DNA of 64,000 nucleotides from JBKCUI01 sp052161605 (lineage in GTDB: Bacteria > Planctomycetota > Planctomycetia > Pirellulales > Pirellulaceae), in NCBI GenBank assembly GCA_052161605.1, contig CP197409.1; one strand, given 5' to 3'. Made by a program: the position numbers and the translations under genes. Below are positions 9,220-17,284 of this stretch, piece by piece. Under the pieces are notes generated by a model. It saw only the letters and a program-made list of their open reading frames with translations, ran no database searches and had not been told where the DNA came from. Within the stretch, counting starts at the first letter, position 1. Every line of letters begins with the position of its first letter.

Positions 9220-10419
9220 TTACTTCTCTGGGCGTGAGTATCGGACGCTAATGATTACCGATGGTTCTGTCCCAACCTGCACTGGAACGAGGCTGTAGTC
9301 TTGCTTTCGCGGCTCTCCTTTGCCGGTCTCTCCAAAATTGCGAGAACGCGGTTGCTCATCCGGCTTATACGCATCCGAGAATCTTGCGGTAATCACACCG
9401 ATTTCTCCACAAACTTCTAACGCACTTGCTGCTCCCTTCCCTAATTCCATAACAACAAATTCAAAGATGTTGTTGGCACCTGGCTTCACGGTGTTCATCC
9501 AGCCTCGTACAACATGTGTACCCGGTCCTGAGCCGGATGCTCTGGGGACAAAATAACCCGGATATCGAACCGATCTACCAGTGGAATCCTTGTCCGAACA
9601 AAAAGTTGAGAGGACATCTAGTCCATCAATTTCTAATGTTACAACAGCATCCGCTTGAGTGTCGTAATTGTAGAGAACGACTTCATAAGCGTCTGTAATC
9701 TGAATAGGTACAAACGCGAGCCCATTCTCGTCAAGAGGATGGACTGGTACAGAAACATCACTCCCACCTTTTCGACAACGTATTTCGATCGCATATTTGT
9801 CATTGCCTGGGGCTTGGATTTTTGTTGACTCGCGAGCAATAAAAGCAGGTGACTTGAAGGCTGCTTCTATTGCGGCTAGCCTTTCGAGATAATCCGTTGA
9901 ATCTGGCAAACTCTGAGTGATTCCACCAACCCTACCAATGTCAGATGTGTTATTAACTTCACGCGTGCTAGTCCATTTGGCTATACCGCTCTCGAGAAGC
10001 TTTGAATGGATCTGGATAACACGATTTCCCCGATTTGTGTTCGACTCACTCACCAGGTATGTCAGTTCGATCTTAAGAAAGAAATTGGACTTTTTATCGA
10101 TAAAATCTGCCAACGCTTGAGAAAGCGTGAGTTGAATGGCCGAGTCGTAATTTGCGTCGGGCATGCCTGTAGTTGAGATTCGATCTAATCGAATTTTTTT
10201 TCCTTTATAGAGACGATCATTAGCGAGGAAATTCTTTACCTCTTCCGCAAGCCCGAATAATTGACCATCGAGTGACTGATTGGTCTGAGCACTGCATTGG
10301 CTTCTAAAATTGAAAGCAGACGTAAAAGCCACGAAAAGAATCACCAACGCTAAGCGACGACACTTTTGTATCGCTGGCTTCGTTTTTCCAATTGGATCAA
10401 TAGCCGAGTACATATCCAT
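9220..10419 (-). CDS. Exported protein of unknown function
   Basis: A 399-residue protein. The ATG at 10419 is chosen because GAGG lies about 8 bases upstream; a TTG at 10440 would add 7 residues. A hydrophobic signal sits near residues 22-42. The middle (roughly 45-170) is mixed alpha/beta. The C-terminal half looks like a beta-sandwich: EIRCRKGGSDVSVPV, LAFVPIQITDAYEVVLYNY, VVTLEIDGLDVL. That segment recalls surface-facing domains such as DUF4384 seen with bacterial caspase-like proteins, but this is only a resemblance. It lies 77 bp downstream of the di-haem-type gene and is probably in the same transcript. Confidence 0.75.
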   Translation of the reverse strand: MDMYSAIDPIGKTKPAIQKCRRLALVILFVAFTSAFNFRSQCSAQTNQSLDGQLFGLAEEVKNFLANDRLYKGKKIRLDRISTTGMPDANYDSAIQLTLSQALADFIDKKSNFFLKIELTYLVSESNTNRGNRVIQIHSKLLESGIAKWTSTREVNNTSDIGRVGGITQSLPDSTDYLERLAAIEAAFKSPAFIARESTKIQAPGNDKYAIEIRCRKGGSDVSVPVHPLDENGLAFVPIQITDAYEVVLYNYDTQADAVVTLEIDGLDVLSTFCSDKDSTGRSVRYPGYFVPRASGSGPGTHVVRGWMNTVKPGANNIFEFVVMELGKGAASALEVCGEIGVITARFSDAYKPDEQPRSRNFGETGKGEPRKQDYSLVPVQVGTEPSVIISVRYSRPEK

Positions 10420-10496
10420 ATAAAACAACCTCACAGTCAAATTTGAGAACTGAAACGGAAGGAAGCAAATCCACGGACCAAAATATTGTAATGAAT

Positions 10497-12377
10497 CTAG
10501 GGGGCGTAGCCGAGCACCTCAGCAGCGAGTTGCATCAGAGAACGACCCTCTATATTGTGCCAAGCCTCACGTTTTATACTAGCGTTGTCTTTTCGGAGGT
10601 GACCCAAGCCGATTTTTCTAGCGCGTAGATCGTTTTTAAGAATCACTTTGATGATTTCCGTAGATGGATGATAAAGCTCACTGGCGATTGTTTCGATGTT
10701 CATGGGCTGAAACAAATACCAACGGGCAACCTCACCGACTGGTTCCAAAGGAAACCCGTCTCCTGTGGTTCGGTAGTCCTCGTCTATCAAGTAATACTTG
10801 AAAATACGATCCGCGCTCTCCTGGAACAGTCGCCCATCTGATTCGACGCTGTTTTGCATAACACTCGGCTCTGGATAGAGTGTTCGAACCTTATCCGCAA
10901 AGATACCAAAGACCCCGGCTCCTAAACGAACCTCGTCATCGGGAGGTTCAACCATGCCCTTACGATGACAAACGACACACGATAAACCGTTGACGATGAG
11001 CTGATTACCGGACGTTTTCAAAGCATCTCCGACGATTTCGATCGGCCCCGCATCGAGCCGAGCGCCTGCAGCAGTCGACAGCATGTACCCTTGCAAACCA
11101 TTGGGTAGCGAATAGATAATCTCTCCCCCGTCGTGTTGGAAACTAAACTCGTTCTCCCCGTCATCGTCTGCGATAGCTGGCCCTAGTGGAAACTCGGTTA
11201 GAATCGCTTGTGAGTTGCTACCTAAAAAGTCATAAGACTTCCAATAGTAGCCGCGATTGGTCATTGGGTGACGTTCAATCAAACGATTTTGACCCGAAAT
11301 CCCACTTTCCGTAAACCCAGCTCGGATGGCTCGAGTCGGAGAACCAAAGATGTTCTTGTTGACGTTCACCCCTAGAAATTCTTCTAGATCGCGGTCGGTC
11401 ATCGATTTTGGGTTGTCCGGCTTATTCGCGTCAGAGTCCCTTTTCTTAAGTTCTGGTAGCGTAAGGTCGTACAGCAGCTTGTGATAAAGCCCCGGCCTCA
11501 AGCCTATAGTGATAAACCAATCGGCCCTTATATCCTTAATCTTACGATCGTTTCCTCCTAGACGAATCATGTCTTCTTCAATCCTTCGCAGCTTGATTAC
11601 AGAATCGCTCCGCCCATCATCCAAAATGCTGTTTGGATCGATCTGGTAAGGATATTGTTTGATGATTTCCAGCCAATGTTCATCGGTCCAACCCAGTTTC
11701 GAGATATCGACCGCGAAAATGAGTTTGCGTTCGTCCACCGCTTCGGGGATCGCTAATTCGGCCTGCCAGCTAAGGCTGTTGAGGGCTTTAGCTAGTGCAG
11801 CTCTTGTCATGCGGATTTGCCGTTCATCTGTTTCAGGATTGTTCCACAGATTGACCAGGGTGAAGTACTTATAGTGGGAACGTTTTTTTGGATCGATCTT
11901 CCCATAATGGTCAAAAATCTTTTCCATCGTATCTAGGAGTGAAACGAACGATCGTCGCGGGATTTCGGGAAAGACAGGTGCTCCAGCGTCGATCCATTCT
12001 TTGATGGTTTGCACTTCATCCGGCGTCGGACGCATTAGTCCCGCTTGGTTCCGCGGAGGCATTCGGCCTCGGAACATGGCGTTGTGAAGATCAGAGCTTT
12101 CTGAATCCCCTGGCGTGACGATGCCGTCGTCTGTCATGGAGATAACATCTCGAGCGTTGAAAGCATAGCCGCCAGCAGAGGAACCCTGTCCGCGGTGACA
12201 CCGGAAACAATAGTTGTTCAGGATGACAGCCGCTTTTGCTGCTAGTTCTTCCTCACGATTACTTGGTGGGTCTCGGTCAGATGGGGAGCGGTCCTGGCAC
12301 ATACCGACACTCACCATGCAGAAGGATGCGACAAAAAACACCAGAGGCCCAAAACCTCTAAGAAGGACAGATTTCAT
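10497..12377 (-). CDS. Exported di-haem-type cytochrome domain protein
   Basis: A 626-residue exported protein. The ATG at 12377 gives a clean signal peptide (residues 1-28); an upstream GTG at 12431 would add 18 residues. It has CFRCH at residues 57-61, followed by a MPP motif that may supply an axial Met as in planctomycete cytochromes, and a second CVVCH in the C-terminal part, so two covalently bound haems are likely. The middle has no domain I can name. It starts a leftward unit with the unknown exported gene, divergent from the membrane protein/sigma factor pair. Confidence 0.82.
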   Translation of the reverse strand: MKSVLLRGFGPLVFFVASFCMVSVGMCQDRSPSDRDPPSNREEELAAKAAVILNNYCFRCHRGQGSSAGGYAFNARDVISMTDDGIVTPGDSESSDLHNAMFRGRMPPRNQAGLMRPTPDEVQTIKEWIDAGAPVFPEIPRRSFVSLLDTMEKIFDHYGKIDPKKRSHYKYFTLVNLWNNPETDERQIRMTRAALAKALNSLSWQAELAIPEAVDERKLIFAVDISKLGWTDEHWLEIIKQYPYQIDPNSILDDGRSDSVIKLRRIEEDMIRLGGNDRKIKDIRADWFITIGLRPGLYHKLLYDLTLPELKKRDSDANKPDNPKSMTDRDLEEFLGVNVNKNIFGSPTRAIRAGFTESGISGQNRLIERHPMTNRGYYWKSYDFLGSNSQAILTEFPLGPAIADDDGENEFSFQHDGGEIIYSLPNGLQGYMLSTAAGARLDAGPIEIVGDALKTSGNQLIVNGLSCVVCHRKGMVEPPDDEVRLGAGVFGIFADKVRTLYPEPSVMQNSVESDGRLFQESADRIFKYYLIDEDYRTTGDGFPLEPVGEVARWYLFQPMNIETIASELYHPSTEIIKVILKNDLRARKIGLGHLRKDNASIKREAWHNIEGRSLMQLAAEVLGYAP

Positions 12378-13000
12378 GGTAAACTCGGAAAAAATGCGTG
12401 TACGAAGGCCTGGCGAAAATTTTGGATTCACGCGAGCTGCGAGTCGCAGCAGGTGAAATTGTAATCCTGGCTACTAACGAGATAACGAATCGAGGGACGG
12501 CTTTCTTGCAAAAATTCCGAAAAACTAATAGTTGGCTTATTCCTCGGTCAACTTGTGGCTCATTTCAAACTTTTTCAGCCGAGGTTGAGCCGATCGAATC
12601 GAATACCGTAGCCAGCCCGTTAATCAGAGATTTTTGCAAGACAACGGCTTTTGTCCAGTTTTTAAAGGAGAAGCGAGGCTTCCATTCATGCCAAAGCTCC
12701 GCGAAAAATCCACCACCCTTACAACGAAGTAGTCCAAATGTATACAGACGTTAAAACGATGTTGTGCCGACAGCAAGTCGCAAAATCATTCTTGGGATTC
12801 CTAAAGCCAGCTTTTTTCAAGGTGTGTACCTTTTTTCTCGAAATTCGAGCTTCCCGAACCACTCGAATGCCAGAGACGATTACCACGCAACGATGGGCTC
12901 CCCCGGGGAGCATTGTTGTGGCCTATAATTGGAGATACACTGAAACATCGGGCCGTTCGGGTATAGAATGCCCTGAGGACGGGATAGGACGGAAAATCAA
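12378..13000. promoter_or_regulatory. Divergent intergenic region with palindromes
   Basis: This 623 bp gap separates two divergent units and must hold both promoters, although I cannot point to -35/-10 boxes with confidence. It contains the perfect palindromes CTCGAAATTCGAG (12837-12849) and GCTCCCCCGGGGAGC (12897-12911), each a candidate operator upstream of the membrane protein and sigma factor genes. Confidence 0.4.
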
Positions 13001-13969
13001 ATGAACCTGCACAGCTTGAAATTTGCGGATTTACCAATCGAGGGAGACGAGCGTCGTCTTTGGCTTGAAGAGATGATTGTCAGTTCGGCACTCGGGGCTT
13101 TCGTTGCAGAACTCGAAATATGGTTAAGCCCGTCGGTTCCTGTCTCCAAACTCGCAATTCTATTGGGAGAAGATTTGGAGAGCGTTTTGGAGAATGGGCT
13201 ATCCCCGTTGTCCGATGAAAAGTTGTCCCTGCTCCTCAAAAACCCGCGATCTCTTTTCGAGTTGCAAGAGGAGATATTTATACAGGGAGGGGGGTACTGG
13301 AGAGAAAAAACGGACATGGTCTCGATGCGAGAATCCGTTGGGGGCCATGTGACAGACAATTCGTCCTTTCTCGCTACGATTATCGAAAAGAGTTTGGCCC
13401 AGACTAAGGAGGTCACAGCTTCAGAATTTCCTCAACGCCCTCCCACGGCAAACGATAGTACAATCGTAAACGAGGCTAGACCGCAGGTTCAGAAAAGACA
13501 TTCAGAGCAAAACTCTCGAAAGTGGATCGGTGTACTGGCATCGCTGGCGGCACTGGTTCTCGTCGTTTTCTCTGTCCGATGGCTACTACAAGAACCAGAT
13601 GGCTGGGGATTCAATCGGCCAGGTGTTTTCGCTGCCAACGTTAACGGGTCCGACTATCTACGTCGGCTAGCCGACGCGGCAGAAGAATTCAATGCGAAGC
13701 AGTCGAACGATATTCCTGGTTTGATTCAACGCATACAGCAATTCGAAAAAGGATGTGATCGATTAATTGCAGAGAAGCATACTCCCCTGGCCGATGCGGA
13801 TAAAGACTGGCTCGTTGAACGCTGTCAACTCTGGAAGAGCAAGCTTACCGAACAGCGAATGGCTCTCGCCTCAGGCACGCAAACTGTCGAAGAGACACAA
13901 ACTGCTGTTCAACAAATCGTATCCAACCTTCAAAAAGCTTTAAGGGATCGTGCGAGTTCGATCGGTTGA
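13001..13969 (+). CDS. Single-pass membrane protein, possible anti-sigma factor
   Basis: A 322-residue protein with one clear membrane segment (about 174-195, KWIGVLASLAALVLVVFSV). The N-terminal cytoplasmic part (1-170) is helical and acidic; the C-terminal part (about 200-322) is helical and likely outside, with coiled-coil tendency. No family is recognised and no zinc-finger anti-sigma motif is visible. Its place 83 bp ahead of an ECF-type sigma factor and its topology suggest it holds the sigma factor at the membrane. The start follows a weak GGA-rich site. Confidence 0.7.
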   Translation: MNLHSLKFADLPIEGDERRLWLEEMIVSSALGAFVAELEIWLSPSVPVSKLAILLGEDLESVLENGLSPLSDEKLSLLLKNPRSLFELQEEIFIQGGGYWREKTDMVSMRESVGGHVTDNSSFLATIIEKSLAQTKEVTASEFPQRPPTANDSTIVNEARPQVQKRHSEQNSRKWIGVLASLAALVLVVFSVRWLLQEPDGWGFNRPGVFAANVNGSDYLRRLADAAEEFNAKQSNDIPGLIQRIQQFEKGCDRLIAEKHTPLADADKDWLVERCQLWKSKLTEQRMALASGTQTVEETQTAVQQIVSNLQKALRDRASSIG

Positions 13970-14052
13970 AACCGGCAGCCCTATCCGTTCAGGCTTCATG
14001 TTGGCAAGTGACCATTGCGACCACTTAATTTATTGAGAAAGTAATCGCCGAA

Positions 14053-14763
14053 ATGCAGGATTTCGACCCTACCGACGAGGAGCTAATACGCAGAGCGTGC
14101 CTTGAAGCAGATGAGGCCCCCTTCGAGAAGTTAGTCAATCGTTATTCGGATCAATTAGTGACGCATGCCATTGCTAGATGCTCGCCAGCCTCCACTACCC
14201 GTGATATTGGATTCGGCAAGGATGTCGCGCAGATGACTTGGATCAAAGTGCATCGCAATCGATGCAAATTTGAGGATGATACCCCTGGTAGCTTTCGTCG
14301 TTGGATATTTACTATCAACCGCAATAACGCTCTCGATGCATGCCGTCATCGTGGCAGGCTGCCGGATCTCTCGATTAACGACCCCAACTCTCCTCATCCC
14401 GTGAGTAATGATCAACCAGCGATCGACAACCTTGATGAATTGGAGGCATTAAGGCTATGTCGAGAGAGCTACCGAGACGATCCACAAGTCGAGACCTTTA
14501 TCCAATGTCACTTTGAGGGAGTCACCGTGAAAGCGATCGCCGAGAAAAGAGAGCCCGATATCGTGGCACGCTACGACCAAGCCCGTGCGAAAGCCAAAGA
14601 GCAAGTGAGACAAGACGAGACCATATCTAAAGCACTCTTGCGAATTGCACCGGACGTTGTTGCGGAATTTGAAAGAGTCACCTCGAATATTTACTCCGAT
14701 ATTAGTCGAGGAAAGACAACGCTCGTGAATTGCGTCCGAAGAAGACTTGGCTTGGACTCGTGA
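14053..14763 (+). CDS. ECF-like RNA polymerase sigma factor
   Basis: A 236-residue protein. Region 2 is clear: EELIRRACLEADEAPFEKLVNRYSDQL leads to DVAQMTWIKVHRN and then FRRWIFTINRNNALDACRHR, matching core-binding and -10 recognition helices. The expected region 4 helix-turn-helix (from about residue 135) is weak: ETFIQCHFEGVTVKAIAEK followed by a run of charged helices. The C-terminal 60 residues are an extra extension. It may therefore be a divergent ECF factor. Genes next to it (caspases and the cytochrome unit) are its natural candidate targets. It converges on the Sel1 caspase gene with only 28 bp between stops. Confidence 0.8.
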   Translation: MQDFDPTDEELIRRACLEADEAPFEKLVNRYSDQLVTHAIARCSPASTTRDIGFGKDVAQMTWIKVHRNRCKFEDDTPGSFRRWIFTINRNNALDACRHRGRLPDLSINDPNSPHPVSNDQPAIDNLDELEALRLCRESYRDDPQVETFIQCHFEGVTVKAIAEKREPDIVARYDQARAKAKEQVRQDETISKALLRIAPDVVAEFERVTSNIYSDISRGKTTLVNCVRRRLGLDS

Positions 14764-14791
14764 CAATCGCCTCCAACCAGAGGGCACTGAT

Positions 14792-17203
14792 TCAATCGTT
14801 CAGCAGGCGATCTTTCAACTCTTCGAGATAATCCTTCAGTCGCTTGTCATTACTCAGCTTGACCGCTTCACGTTGCGTTCGAATCGCTAACGCTATGTCG
14901 CCTCCAGCATCATAAAGATGTGCCAACGTATCCAGTGCGTTAGCTCTCATGTCCGTCATTTCTCCGTCAATATCGAGCGATTTTTTGATCCCTTGAATCA
15001 AAATCGTCCGCAATTCTTCGTTCGCTTTTACAGCAGCCAAATTGTTTTCGTAAATATCCCAGGCGATATGGTTTGCCATTACAAGACTTGACCCAACTTT
15101 CTCCATCTGCGCACGTATTGTCTCAATTGCGTCCGTGTCTCGCGAATCGGTCGTCAACAAAAGTTGAGCTATGATCCGTTCCAAGACGGGACCTCCATAG
15201 GTGTCTTGGAGTTGTCCACAAATCCGTATCGCGTCGTCAATCGATACTAACGGAACGGATTGGTCGTCCTTGTTTTGTCGCGTTCGATTCGTTCGTGTCT
15301 GGAGCAATTGAAAATAACCATTCGTCAGATTTGTCAAAATTGCATGACGGATCATCCACCGAAACGCCTCATTGGATGATGCCTCCACACCATCACCATT
15401 AAGCGACAAGATAGCCGCTTGCATCATCGAGTTTGCATGGCCCAATTCAGCCGCTTCTCGGACTTTTTGGAATCGATAACGCCGCCAACCCTGCGCCTGC
15501 GGTAAGTTTTTTTGGACCTTGTCTCCTTCTTCGATGCGTCGAATCAGTTCTGCTAAACAATCCAAATCAGTCTTGGCCCCCTCTGTGAGGATATCAAGCC
15601 CTCGAATCGGATCGGGGGTGGTACCAATTCCTTCGAATAAATATTCAGAAAAGCAACGAGCTGAATAAGCGTTGTCTTCGTCAATAAATACACGCTCCAT
15701 CATTCGAAATGCTTTAGGCAAATCCTGGGTTGTCGCGTTGTTCTCTTCGTAATAATGTGCCATGGTGTGCCCGATCCAGGGATTGCCGCGCTGTTGCGAT
15801 TCTTCAGCCAACTCCAAAAACCGTCTTTGGTCTTTTCGCGTACCGACTCCCAAGAGATACGCATATGCCAAGGCGCCCGTGGCGTAGGGGTCTCCTTTGC
15901 GAGAACCCTCGAAGTAAAGCTGAAATGCTTTTTCTGGATCCGACGACTCGTACATACTGCCCATCTCAACGATCGCGTAAATGTTTCCGCCTCGATAGCT
16001 CGACTCCAAATACTGCCTGGCTCTCTCCTCGTTAGGTACAACTCCTAGCCCTTCACGATACGCCATTCCTAAAACAAACATGGCTTCTGCATCCCCACGC
16101 TCGGCCAGGGCATGCAGTTGGGAAATACCTCGATTCATCCATTCAATGGCTTGAATCAAGTCCCGTGGTTTCCCACCCCAACCGCCGTGGTAATCAAGAG
16201 CGAGATGGCCACACGCCAACGGGTGTCCCTGTTTCGCTGCTCGCTCAAAAAATCGAACTGCTTTGCGTAGATCGATCGTGTCCTCGATCCCTCGATAAAG
16301 GGCAATTCCAAACTGGAAATCCTCTTCACCTGGGAACTCAAGCTTCTCCAGTAGCAGATCTACCCTCGCTCCTGTGGACAATAATCGTGGGGTTTGTTTT
16401 CCACGAGTTCCCAACCTTTTGGCTCGTACGAGCTGCTCAACGGCTGGCGCGACTTCTTCTGCGAGGCTCCCCATCAACGATTTCCCTTGCCTAAGCTGAT
16501 CTAGGAGGCATTTTGTAAAGGCCCCGTGCCCCCAGTCATCATGCTCGTAAGCCTGTTCATTCTCTGAACAAGCGAAAAAAACAGCCGCGTTCTTGGGCAA
16601 CTGATTCGTCTCAAGTAAACTACCGAACGAACGGCCTCGCGCTCGATTCACATCTTCTCGACAACAGTCCGCCACTAGTATGCGGTTGGGGGCTTTGGAT
16701 TCTCGAAGCGCGATTAGGAAATCATCGATGGGGACCAAACTGGATACGTCGAGAGCCACTCTGGGTCTTTGGTCCTGGTACTGGATATTATTATCCGCAT
16801 CACGGTCATGGGTCAAAGACGCGTCAAAAGGGCAGAAGTAGGATATATTGGTTCGATCCGATTCGATTCCGTGCCCGAACACTCCCAGAAACACGACTCC
16901 TTCGTTCCCACCTCGACCAGCACACTCATTAAGTGCCTGTTTGATGGCGTTCTTGGTGGCCTGTTTCCCTAATAGCAATTTCACTTCGTACCCATGGGTC
17001 ACGAGAAAATCGGCAAGAGATCGAGCATCAATCTCAGGATAGACCAGGTTCGAAATCTCAGGCTGCTCGTAATCCCGGACTGCAACCAGAATCGCCAGTT
17101 TATCTGGACCCTGCGATCGAGCCACAGTAGCAAATAGCCCCTGTGCCAAGGGCCCCAAAATCCCTAGGTAAATACAGAACAGGTTTCGAATCCAATTATT
17201 CAT
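14792..17203 (-). CDS. Exported caspase-fold protease with Sel1 repeats
   Basis: An 803-residue protein: signal peptide (about 1-30), caspase/C14 domain (about 33-285), then Sel1-like/TPR helices to the end. The catalytic His is in GVFGHG (H111) and the Cys in VADCCRE (C181, the Cys before Arg as in caspases). The motif HGAFTK follows. Sel1 signatures such as AAKQGHPLACGHLALDYHGG and AERGDAEAMFVLGMAY are typical protein-binding scaffolds. It is transcribed after the beta-propeller caspase with an 81 bp gap. A regulated protease recruited by protein contacts is the simplest reading; substrate unknown. Confidence 0.88.
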   Translation of the reverse strand: MNNWIRNLFCIYLGILGPLAQGLFATVARSQGPDKLAILVAVRDYEQPEISNLVYPEIDARSLADFLVTHGYEVKLLLGKQATKNAIKQALNECAGRGGNEGVVFLGVFGHGIESDRTNISYFCPFDASLTHDRDADNNIQYQDQRPRVALDVSSLVPIDDFLIALRESKAPNRILVADCCREDVNRARGRSFGSLLETNQLPKNAAVFFACSENEQAYEHDDWGHGAFTKCLLDQLRQGKSLMGSLAEEVAPAVEQLVRAKRLGTRGKQTPRLLSTGARVDLLLEKLEFPGEEDFQFGIALYRGIEDTIDLRKAVRFFERAAKQGHPLACGHLALDYHGGWGGKPRDLIQAIEWMNRGISQLHALAERGDAEAMFVLGMAYREGLGVVPNEERARQYLESSYRGGNIYAIVEMGSMYESSDPEKAFQLYFEGSRKGDPYATGALAYAYLLGVGTRKDQRRFLELAEESQQRGNPWIGHTMAHYYEENNATTQDLPKAFRMMERVFIDEDNAYSARCFSEYLFEGIGTTPDPIRGLDILTEGAKTDLDCLAELIRRIEEGDKVQKNLPQAQGWRRYRFQKVREAAELGHANSMMQAAILSLNGDGVEASSNEAFRWMIRHAILTNLTNGYFQLLQTRTNRTRQNKDDQSVPLVSIDDAIRICGQLQDTYGGPVLERIIAQLLLTTDSRDTDAIETIRAQMEKVGSSLVMANHIAWDIYENNLAAVKANEELRTILIQGIKKSLDIDGEMTDMRANALDTLAHLYDAGGDIALAIRTQREAVKLSNDKRLKDYLEELKDRLLND

Positions 17204-17284
17204 CGTGTTTCGACCGAGGGAAAAAACAAACTGCCAGTATTAATACCAAAGCCAGGTTACTCCGAGACATACATCATATCGAAA

